Below, in pieces: positions 55,268-62,611 of a stretch of 64,000 nucleotides of DNA. The notes under the pieces were generated by a model that saw only the letters and a list, made by a program, of their open reading frames with translations, was not told the DNA's origin and did not search any database. Origin of the DNA: Proteobacteria bacterium SG_bin6. Its GTDB lineage: Bacteria; Pseudomonadota; Alphaproteobacteria; Sphingomonadales; Sphingomonadaceae. Location of the stretch: positions 113,473 to 177,472 of the forward strand of contig LWDJ01000004.1 of assembly GCA_002083435.1 (NCBI GenBank), given 5' to 3'. The number at the start of each line of letters is the position of its first letter. Positions within the stretch are counted from its first letter, which is position 1. The translations under genes and the position numbers were made by a program.

Positions 55268-55672
55268 GTGGCCAGGCTCAGGATCAAGACGCAGCTGCTG
55301 GTGGGCGAGACGATCGCGCTCGGCCCCGGCAAGGCCGAATTGCTCGAAGCGATCGGGCGCGAGGGGTCGATCTCGGCGGCGGCTAGGGCGATGGGTCTGA
55401 GCTATCGCCGCGCGTGGCTGATGATCGACGCGACCAACCGCGCCTTCGCCGAGCCTTTGGTCGCGCTCCACCCGGGCGCCCGGATTGGCGCGACCCTGAC
55501 CGAGGAGGGACGCGCGGTCGTCACCGCCTATCGTGCGCTGGAGGCGGCGTTGGCCGAGACGGGCGAGCGCCACGGGCGCGCGATCCTCGACCGGCTTCGG
55601 GCGGCGACGGAAGGCGGCGACGGGACCAACGCGACCGACACGAGCATTGCTTCGGACGTTTCAACGAGGTGA
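55268..55672 (+). CDS. Short ModE-type winged-helix transcriptional regulator (DNA-binding domain only)
   Basis: About 134 residues. RIKTQLLVGETIALGPGKAE is followed by LLEAIGREGSISAAARAMGL and SYRRAWLMIDATNRAFAEPL, the N-terminal HTH of ModE/MopR. It then reads GARIGATLTEEGRAVVTAYR, the end of that domain. The two C-terminal Mop/TOBE domains that bind molybdate are absent; the protein ends after a polar tail. Full ModE has ~260 residues. Either metal sensing is by a partner, or the protein acts constitutively or binds another signal. Start taken as GTG at 55268, since the frame upstream reads through the operator region. Divergent from the TonB receptor. Confidence 0.85.
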   Translation: MARLRIKTQLLVGETIALGPGKAELLEAIGREGSISAAARAMGLSYRRAWLMIDATNRAFAEPLVALHPGARIGATLTEEGRAVVTAYRALEAALAETGERHGRAILDRLRAATEGGDGTNATDTSIASDVSTR

Positions 55673-55952
55673 AACCGTCGGCAATCGGCCAAATCACGGG
55701 AAAGCACGGCGCACCCGACCCGCGACCTGCCGCACCGAGCGCGTGACAAGCACCGCCACGCCCACGATCAGCGCATCACCGATCAGCGCCACGATGATCG
55801 CGCTGCGGGAACCATGCTCGGCCAGGCTGCCAGAACGAGCGGCGCGCCCTGCGGGTCCGGCGCGATCGCGCGGGCCTTGCCACACCGATCGGGCGTTTGA
55901 TTAAAGTCCGCCAATGCGGCACTGCCGGTCGCGGTCAACAGGGACGCCAATC

Positions 55953-57242
55953 ATGATCCACGAGGTTCGCTTGACACCGTTCGACGCCGCCGCGGTGCTG
56001 ATCGCGCTCGCGGCGCTGCTCGGCTATGTCAATCACCGCTTCATCAAGGTTCCCGCCTCGGTCGCGCTGACGGTGATGGGGGCGCTCGCCTCGCTGCTGG
56101 TGATCGGGCTGGACCGGCTGCTGCCGGGCAGCACGGTGGGTGCCGATCTCACGCGCTTCATCGCGCGGATCGATTTTCACGAAACCCTGATGAACGGGAT
56201 GCTCTCGTTCCTGCTGTTCGCGGGCGCGCTGCACGTCGATTGGCCGCAGATGAAGCGCGGGCGCTGGCCGATCCTGGTGCTGAGCACGGTCGGGGTGCTG
56301 CTCTCGACCGCGATCGTGGGCTTTGGGCTCTACGCGATCGCGGTCGCGCTGGGGCTGGCGATCCCGCTGATCTGGGCGCTGGTGTTCGGGGCGCTGATCA
56401 GCCCGACCGATCCGGTCTCGGTGATGGGAGTGCTCAAGCGCACCAGCGTGACCCCGGTGCTCGAAGCGACCGTCGCGGGCGAAAGCCTGTTCAACGATGG
56501 CGTCGGCGTCGTCGTCTTCGCCATTTTGCTCGCGACCGCGCTGTCGGGCGCGCCCTTTTCGCTCGCGACGGCGGGGCAGTTGTTCCTGATCGAGGCGGGC
56601 GGCGGGGTGCTGCTCGGCCTGGCGATCGGCTGGATCGGCTTTCGGATGATGCGCTCGATCGACGAATATAAGGTGGAGGTGATGATCAGCCTGGCGGTCG
56701 TGATGGGCGGCTATGCGCTGGCCAAGGCGATCCATGTCAGCGGCCCGGTCGCGATGGCGGTCGCGGGGTTGCTGATCGGCAATGCCGGCGTCGCTTATGC
56801 GATGAGCGACGTGACGCGCGAATATCTCCTCAAATTCTGGTCGCTGATCGACGATATTCTGAACGCGGTGCTGTTCCTGCTGATCGGGCTGGAGGTGGTG
56901 ACAATCCCCGCCGACAGCCGGTTGCTGCTGCTCGGGTTGCTCGCGGTGCCGCTCGCGCTGGCGGCACGGGCGCTGTCGGTGCTGCTGCCGCTCGCGCTGC
57001 TGCGACCTTTGCTCGACCTCGGGCGGCTCGCCCCGCCGACCTTGATCTGGGGCGGCCTGCGTGGCGGCATCTCGATCGCGCTGGCGCTGAGCCTCACGAG
57101 CACGAATGCGCCGCCTGGGCTGCTCGCGGCGACCTATCTGGTCGTGCTGTTCTCGGTGGTGGTGCAAGGCGGGACGATCGAGCGCGTGCTGCGCTATGCG
57201 ACCGCGCGGTTGCCGGCGGACGAGCATCTGCCCCCCGCGTAA
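55953..57242 (+). CDS. Na+/H+ antiporter of the CPA1 (NhaP-like) family
   Basis: About 429 residues with 11-12 predicted membrane helices. The ion-binding region is visible as FGALISPTDPVSVMGVLKR and the conserved Asn-Asp pair in GESLFNDGVGVVVFAILLA. Further helices include VMGGYALAKAIHVSGPVAMA and the GLRGGISIALALSL stretch characteristic of this family. It exchanges monovalent cations (Na+ or K+) for protons at the inner membrane. The ATG at 55953 avoids a hydrophilic leader. Convergent with the EamA gene. Confidence 0.93.
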   Translation: MIHEVRLTPFDAAAVLIALAALLGYVNHRFIKVPASVALTVMGALASLLVIGLDRLLPGSTVGADLTRFIARIDFHETLMNGMLSFLLFAGALHVDWPQMKRGRWPILVLSTVGVLLSTAIVGFGLYAIAVALGLAIPLIWALVFGALISPTDPVSVMGVLKRTSVTPVLEATVAGESLFNDGVGVVVFAILLATALSGAPFSLATAGQLFLIEAGGGVLLGLAIGWIGFRMMRSIDEYKVEVMISLAVVMGGYALAKAIHVSGPVAMAVAGLLIGNAGVAYAMSDVTREYLLKFWSLIDDILNAVLFLLIGLEVVTIPADSRLLLLGLLAVPLALAARALSVLLPLALLRPLLDLGRLAPPTLIWGGLRGGISIALALSLTSTNAPPGLLAATYLVVLFSVVVQGGTIERVLRYATARLPADEHLPPA

Positions 57243-57247
57243 CCGCG

Positions 57248-58165
57248 CTACGCCGCCGTGGCGGCGCGGGCATGTTCCCAGCTCATCAGCAGCACGCCCG
57301 CGAAGACGATCACGAAGCCGCCCAGGTGGATCCAACGGAACGGTTCGCCGAGCAGCCAATAGCTCAGCACCAGCGCGGTCAGCGGCATCACCCCCATGAA
57401 GGTCGCGGCGACCACCCCGCTCACTTGCGCGATGCCGCGATACCAAAGCCAGCTCCCCAGCGCGAGCGTTCCGGCGGCGTAGAAGAGCAGTGCCGCCCAG
57501 CCCGTGCCATCGGCACGCGGCGGCCCGAGCTGGCCGGTGACGAGCGCCGCGACGGCGAACAGCGGCAGCGCGAGCAGCGCGCCCAGCCCGGCGGCGAGCA
57601 CCGGGTCGATCACTTTCGAAACGCGCTGGCCGATCAGCGTATAGGCCGCCTCGCAACAGATCGCGGCGAAGATCAGCAGCGCGCCGCTCAGCGCGCCCGG
57701 ATCGCCGCCGCCACCCGCACGACCCAGTTCGAGCAGCAAAGCGCCGCCCACCGCCGCGCAAAGCGCCGCGATCTTTCGCCACGATGGCTTCTCGCCGAAG
57801 AACAGCATCGCCCCCGCCGCCGTCACCGCCGGGGTCATCGCCATGATCGTCGCCCCCGCGACTCCCGAGGCGAGCCGCATCCCGTAAAGCATCAGCGCCG
57901 AGAAGCCGAACATGCCGAACAGCGCGATCAGCGCGAGGCGCAGCCAATCGCCGCGCTTGATGCCCGGAATGTCGCGCCAATGCTCGCGCGCGGCGAGCAT
58001 CAGCAGCGCGCTGCCGATCCCAACGCGCATCAGCCCGGCGAGCATCGGCGGGAAGGCGGCCCCCACCAGCTTGCTGACCGGCGTCGCCGAGCCGAACAGC
58101 GCCATGCCGCCGATCAGCAGCGCGGGCGCGGCCCAACCGCTGCCGGGAGTATCGGCCCTGGCCAT
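57248..58165 (-). CDS. EamA/DMT family transporter
   Basis: A 305-residue membrane protein with ten helices arranged as two EamA repeats. The first spans residues ~12-148 with LLIGGMALFGSATPVSKLVG and TIMAMTPAVTAAGAMLFFGE; the second ~160-300 with MGVMPLTALVLSYWLLGEPF. The GE(K/P) signature after the fourth helix of each repeat is present. Such proteins export or import small metabolites; the substrate is unknown. A GC-rich hairpin lies at its 3' end. Confidence 0.9.
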   Translation of the reverse strand: MARADTPGSGWAAPALLIGGMALFGSATPVSKLVGAAFPPMLAGLMRVGIGSALLMLAAREHWRDIPGIKRGDWLRLALIALFGMFGFSALMLYGMRLASGVAGATIMAMTPAVTAAGAMLFFGEKPSWRKIAALCAAVGGALLLELGRAGGGGDPGALSGALLIFAAICCEAAYTLIGQRVSKVIDPVLAAGLGALLALPLFAVAALVTGQLGPPRADGTGWAALLFYAAGTLALGSWLWYRGIAQVSGVVAATFMGVMPLTALVLSYWLLGEPFRWIHLGGFVIVFAGVLLMSWEHARAATAA

Positions 58166-58222
58166 GGCGACTGAACGTCCGAACGCCTGCTTGGGGCCAA
58201 ACGCGGGTGAAAGAAGCGGCGA

Positions 58223-59785
58223 TCAGCCCAGCTGCGCGTCCGGCACGATCTTGAGCGCGAAACGCTGCCCCTCCGCCGGCGCCGGAAGGGGCGTCACGCC
58301 CCAGGCGTTGAGCAGTGCCGCGATGGCAAGCGCGCGGCGCTGGGCAAGGTTCGGGCGCGCGGGCGGATCACCCTCGGGCAAGCCGGGCACCCCGAGCGCG
58401 CGCACGTTCCAGCGCCGCGCCGCCCAGGCCGAGGTCTCGACCGCCGCGCGCACCTCCGGATCGAGCGCGTCGGCATTGTCGGCGAAGGCGATCGCCGGCA
58501 GCGGCTGTTGCGGCGGCACGATCGCCACCGCCCAACCGTCATTCCCCTCCGCCGCCCGTGCCTCGAGCGCGCGGTAGGTGGCGAGCGTCGCGCCGGGGAG
58601 CGGCGTGGCGGGCGCGGTGGCGCGGTGGTGATCGCGGTCGATCGTCACGTCTTCGGCGGCGATGCCGGTCGCGAGCGCGATCATCCGGGTAAGCGCCGCC
58701 AGCCGCTGCGCCTCGCCGGCCGCGCCCTCGCCCGCCTGGCGCAGTTCCTCGCGCTGCGCCTCGATCGCACCGGCGCCCGCCTCCAGCATCACCCGATCGA
58801 GATCGAGCCGCACCTGCTGCCCCAGCCTGTCGGCGAGCGCTGCGCGCAGGTCCGCGAGCTTCACCGAGGCGCTGCGCGGCGCAATCACCACCGCGCGGAT
58901 GGTGAGCGGACGGGCGCCGAAATCAAGTTCGAGCTGCGTCACCCGCGCGCTCTCGCCGAACCGCTCCTTCAGCAAAGTGCGCGCCTGCGCGGTCGCCACC
59001 GCCTCGCGCCCGATGCGGTTGAGCGAGATGCCGAGTGGGATCGCCATGGCGACGAACACCAGCAGCAGCGTCAGCGTCTGCGCCCAGCTTTGCCGGTGCG
59101 AGAGGTGATGACCAAAGCCGTAGAAGCGCGCCATCGCGGTCGCCGAAAGCGCGATGGTGATGAAATTGGTGACGAACAGCGCCAGCGCCCCCGCCCCCAC
59201 CGGCAGATTGCGCGTGGCAAGGCCATAGCCTACGACCGCGAGCGGCGGCATCAGCGCGGTCGCGATGGCAACACCCACGATCGTCTCGCCGCGCCCGCGA
59301 ATGATCGCGAAGCTGCCGGCGAGCGCGGCGAACAGCGCCACCGCCAGATCGAACAAATTGGGCCGGGTCCGCGCGACGATCTCGGCGGTCGGCGCCTGAA
59401 GCGGCGACAGCGTGACGATGAGCACGGTGAACGCCACCGCCGCGGCCGATCCCATCACCAGCGCCTTCAGCGCGCGGCGCAGCTCGGCGAAGTCGAACAG
59501 CGCCAGGGCAAAACCGAAGCCCAAGATCGGCCCCATCAGCGGCGAGATCAGCATCGCCCCGATCACTACCGCCGGCGAGGAGAGCAGCAGCCCGAGCACC
59601 GCGATACCAGCGGACATGATCGTCATGAACACGAAGCGCGGCGACCCGCCGCTTTCCTCGATCACGCGCGCGAGCACCGCCTCATGGTCCACCCCCGCCA
59701 CGATCGCGCGGCGCCACCAGCGATAGAGCGCAAGCCGCGCCAGGCGGTCGGAGATGGCTCCGCGTTGGGGGGAATAATCGGCCAT
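58223..59785 (-). CDS. DUF389 membrane protein
   Basis: A 520-residue protein. The DUF389 core has several membrane helices: TIMSAGIAVLGLLLSSPAVV, IGAMLISPLMGPILGFGFAL, a further pair around TVLIVTLSPLQAPT, and AIIRGRGETIVGVAIATALM ending in PPLAVVGYGLA. The C-terminal ~200 residues are soluble and Ala-rich, with a final OmpA-like-looking region (LAQRRALAIAALLNAWGV). DUF389 members have no proven function. It is divergent from the chloride channel gene. Confidence 0.85.
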   Translation of the reverse strand: MADYSPQRGAISDRLARLALYRWWRRAIVAGVDHEAVLARVIEESGGSPRFVFMTIMSAGIAVLGLLLSSPAVVIGAMLISPLMGPILGFGFALALFDFAELRRALKALVMGSAAAVAFTVLIVTLSPLQAPTAEIVARTRPNLFDLAVALFAALAGSFAIIRGRGETIVGVAIATALMPPLAVVGYGLATRNLPVGAGALALFVTNFITIALSATAMARFYGFGHHLSHRQSWAQTLTLLLVFVAMAIPLGISLNRIGREAVATAQARTLLKERFGESARVTQLELDFGARPLTIRAVVIAPRSASVKLADLRAALADRLGQQVRLDLDRVMLEAGAGAIEAQREELRQAGEGAAGEAQRLAALTRMIALATGIAAEDVTIDRDHHRATAPATPLPGATLATYRALEARAAEGNDGWAVAIVPPQQPLPAIAFADNADALDPEVRAAVETSAWAARRWNVRALGVPGLPEGDPPARPNLAQRRALAIAALLNAWGVTPLPAPAEGQRFALKIVPDAQLG

Positions 59786-59892
59786 GCGCGCGTCTTATGC
59801 ACCGATCCCGCTGCCGGGTCACGCCGGCACGCCAGGCGCTCACCCAGAGAACAGTGATTTCGCCGGGGGCAAAATCCTTCTAGGGCAAGGCG

Positions 59893-61239
59893 ATGACGTT
59901 TTCTCTTGATCGGCGTTGGCGCGTACTGCTGCGCCGCCACGGCCCCGCCTCGGCGGTCTGGCGGCGGCGGATCGCGATGGCGGCGGGCGGGATCGCGGTG
60001 GGGCTCGCGGCGTTGCTCTTCGCCCGCGTCGCCGATGAAGCGAGTGCCTGGTTCGCCTTACTGGTCCGGGTTTGGTGGTGGGCGCCGCTGATCCTGACAC
60101 CGCTCGGCTTCGCGCTGATCGTTGGCGCCACCCGCCGCTTCGCGCCCGAGGCGACCGGGTCGGGCATCCCCCAAGTAATCGCCGCGACGGATCATCCCGA
60201 AGAAGCCGATCGCGCGCTGCTCTCGGTCAAGACCGCACTGTTCAAGGGCGTTTTCACCGTCGCCGCGCTCGCCTGTGGCGCCTCGGTAGGGCGCGAGGGG
60301 CCGACGGTGCAGATTTCCGCCGCGATGCTCACCTGGCACGCGCGGCTGCTGCGGGTACCAATGCGCGCCTCGATGATCATCGCCGGCGGCGCGGCCGGGG
60401 TGGCGGCGGCGTTCAACACCCCACTCGCCGGGATCGCCTTCGCGATCGAAGAGCTGGCGGACGCCTATGAACAGCGCGTCGCGCTGCTCGTGATGTCAAC
60501 CATCATGATCGCCGGCATGGTAAGCCTGGGGATCGCGGGCGATTATGTCTATTTCGGCGCCGTACGTGATGCGCTGCCGGCGGCGGCGGTGTTGCGGATC
60601 GCGCCGGTGGCGGGGGTGATCGGCGGGGTCGCGGGCGCGCTGTTCGCCCGGGCGATGCTCGGCATCGGCGCGGCGCGCGACCATTGGCTGCCGATGCTGC
60701 GAAACCGGCCGATGGTCTGGGCGGCGCTGTGTGGCGCCTGTGTCGCCGGGCTGGGCGTGGTGACCGGCCTCACCTGGGGCACGGGCTATTCGGCGGCGCG
60801 GGCAATCATATCGGGCACCAACGCGCCTTATTGGTTCGGACCAGCCAAGTTCCTGAGCGCGCTCGCGACCGCCGCCTCGGGTTTGCCTGGCGGCATTTTC
60901 GCGCCCTCGCTCGCGACCGGCGCCGGGCTCGGCGCGGCGCTGCGTGCGCTGTTCCCCGGCGACCCGGGCGGCGCGGTGGTGCTGCTGGGGATGGTCGCCT
61001 ATTTCACCGGCGCTGTACGCGCGCCGCTGACCGCGGTGATCATCATCGTCGAGGCCACAGCGAGCCGCAGCATGATCCTGCCGCTGTTCCTGTCGGCTCT
61101 GATCGCCAATTCGGTATCGGCGCTGGTCTGCAAGCAGCGGCTGTACCACGGCCTCGCCAAGCCCTGGCGAGCGACATTGGTGCAGCCGGGCGGGCCTCCC
61201 GCCAGCAAAGTCAGCCCGACACCATCGGCGACGGCGTGA
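59893..61239 (+). CDS. clcA: ClC-family chloride channel/antiporter
   Basis: A 448-residue membrane protein. ClC selectivity motifs are visible: GSGIPQV (GSGIP), GREGPTVQ with the gating Glu, and SGLPGGIFAPSLATGAGLGA (GxFxP). AFAIEELAD lies where the internal proton-transfer Glu is usually found, so it may be an H+/Cl- exchanger as in E. coli ClcA. The final ~30 residues are polar. Its 3' end overlaps the convergent otsA by 29 bp. Confidence 0.92.
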   Translation: MTFSLDRRWRVLLRRHGPASAVWRRRIAMAAGGIAVGLAALLFARVADEASAWFALLVRVWWWAPLILTPLGFALIVGATRRFAPEATGSGIPQVIAATDHPEEADRALLSVKTALFKGVFTVAALACGASVGREGPTVQISAAMLTWHARLLRVPMRASMIIAGGAAGVAAAFNTPLAGIAFAIEELADAYEQRVALLVMSTIMIAGMVSLGIAGDYVYFGAVRDALPAAAVLRIAPVAGVIGGVAGALFARAMLGIGAARDHWLPMLRNRPMVWAALCGACVAGLGVVTGLTWGTGYSAARAIISGTNAPYWFGPAKFLSALATAASGLPGGIFAPSLATGAGLGAALRALFPGDPGGAVVLLGMVAYFTGAVRAPLTAVIIIVEATASRSMILPLFLSALIANSVSALVCKQRLYHGLAKPWRATLVQPGGPPASKVSPTPSATA

Positions 61240-62611
61240 CCGCTGCCGTCAACGCCTCGGTGAACCGACGGCGCCACCAGAAAACATCCTCATTCTTCAC
61301 CCCCTCGATCAGCGCCTGCCAGCGGCGCTGGCGTTCCTCGCGTGGCATCTTGAGCGCGAGAAAAATCGCGTCCGCCACATCCTCGGCGCTATAGGGGTTT
61401 ATCAGCACCGCCTCGGGCATCTGCGCCGCCGCGCCGGCGAAGCGCGACAGGATCAGCACGCCGGGATCGGCCGGATCTTGGGCTGCGACATATTCCTTCG
61501 CGACCAGGTTCATCCCGTCGCGCAAGGGGGTGATCAACGCGATCTTCGCCGCGCGATACACCCCCGCCAGCACATCACGCGGATAGCCCTGGTTCACATA
61601 GCGGATCGGCACCCAGTCGAGATCGGCATAAGCGCCGTTGATCCGCCCGGCGAGCGTCTCCAGGCTTTCGCGGATGCGCTGATAACTGCCCACCGCCCCA
61701 CGCGAAGGCGGCGCGATCTGCAGCAGGAACACTTCCTTGCGCTCCTCGGGATGCTCTTTCAGGAAGCGCTCATAGCCGAGGAAGCGCTCTTCCAGCCCCT
61801 TCGAATAATCAAGCCGATCGACCCCCACGATCATGTCGCGCCCCACCGCCGAATCCCGCATCTGCCGATAGGCGAGCCGCGCGCGCGGGCTGCCGGCGAC
61901 GCGCTCGAACTCGGCAGCGTCGATGCCGATCGGGCAGGTGATCAGCCGAACCTGACGCCCGCGACACGCCATCACCCCGTCCGCGCCGACTTCGGCGCCC
62001 ATCTCGTGGCAGACGAAATCGCAGAACGCGCTGCGCCAATCATCAGTGTGGAAGCCGATCACGTCATAAGCGAACAGCGTTTCAACGAGCTGCTCGGCCT
62101 CGGGCAGCGTCATCAGCAGCCGGCGTGGCGGCCAGGGGATGTGGAGGAAGAACCCCATCCGGTTCTCGCACCCCAACGCGCGCAGCTCCTGGGCGAGCGG
62201 GATCAGGTGATAATCCTGTACCCATACCGCGTCGCCCGGCTCGATCAGCGGGCGGACGGTATTGGCGAAGCGCTCGTTGACGCGCTGATAGCCGCCGGCG
62301 AAGTCGCGCTCATATTCGGCGAGATCGATCCGATAGTGGAACAGCGGCCACAGCGTGCGGTTGGCATAGCCGTTATAATATTCGTCGACGTCCTGTTCCT
62401 CCAGGTCGACGGTCGCGGTGGTATAGCCCTGCCCGCGCGTCAGGGTGACCTGGCCGGTGAAATTGTCGGTCACCTCGCCCGACCAGCCGAACCAGATGCC
62501 GCCCACTTCCGAAAGCGCCGCGCCCACCGCGACCGCGAGCCCGCCCTGCGCGCCCGATTGCCCGTCGCGCGGCACGCTCACGCGGTTCGAGATGACGATG
62601 AGCCGGCTCAT
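61211..62611 (-). CDS. otsA: Trehalose-6-phosphate synthase (GT20)
   Basis: About 466 residues. It makes trehalose-6-phosphate from UDP-glucose and glucose-6-phosphate. Signature segments are SRLIVISNRVSVPRDG, a WVQDYHLIPLAQELR acceptor-site stretch, FFLHIPWPPRRLLMTLP and GVDRLDYSKGLEERF, with the C-terminal LNPYSAEDVAD-type region. The ATG at 62611 is defined by its ATGA overlap with the GH15 gene. It forms a trehalose-metabolism unit with that gene; a phosphatase gene (otsB) may lie beyond the window edge. The 3' end overlaps clcA by 29 bp. Confidence 0.95.
   Translation of the reverse strand: MSRLIVISNRVSVPRDGQSGAQGGLAVAVGAALSEVGGIWFGWSGEVTDNFTGQVTLTRGQGYTTATVDLEEQDVDEYYNGYANRTLWPLFHYRIDLAEYERDFAGGYQRVNERFANTVRPLIEPGDAVWVQDYHLIPLAQELRALGCENRMGFFLHIPWPPRRLLMTLPEAEQLVETLFAYDVIGFHTDDWRSAFCDFVCHEMGAEVGADGVMACRGRQVRLITCPIGIDAAEFERVAGSPRARLAYRQMRDSAVGRDMIVGVDRLDYSKGLEERFLGYERFLKEHPEERKEVFLLQIAPPSRGAVGSYQRIRESLETLAGRINGAYADLDWVPIRYVNQGYPRDVLAGVYRAAKIALITPLRDGMNLVAKEYVAAQDPADPGVLILSRFAGAAAQMPEAVLINPYSAEDVADAIFLALKMPREERQRRWQALIEGVKNEDVFWWRRRFTEALTAAVTPSPMVSG

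Noticed and set aside
55694..55885. 63-residue minus-strand frame with a hydrophobic helix (IIVALIGDALIVGVAVL) in the gap before the antiporter gene
   Set aside because: N-terminal half is low-complexity Arg/Gly, there is no clear ribosome site, and no family is recognised.
57251..57266. GC-rich hairpin at the end of the EamA gene considered as a bidirectional terminator
   Set aside because: Lies inside the coding sequence and lacks a T-tract on either side.
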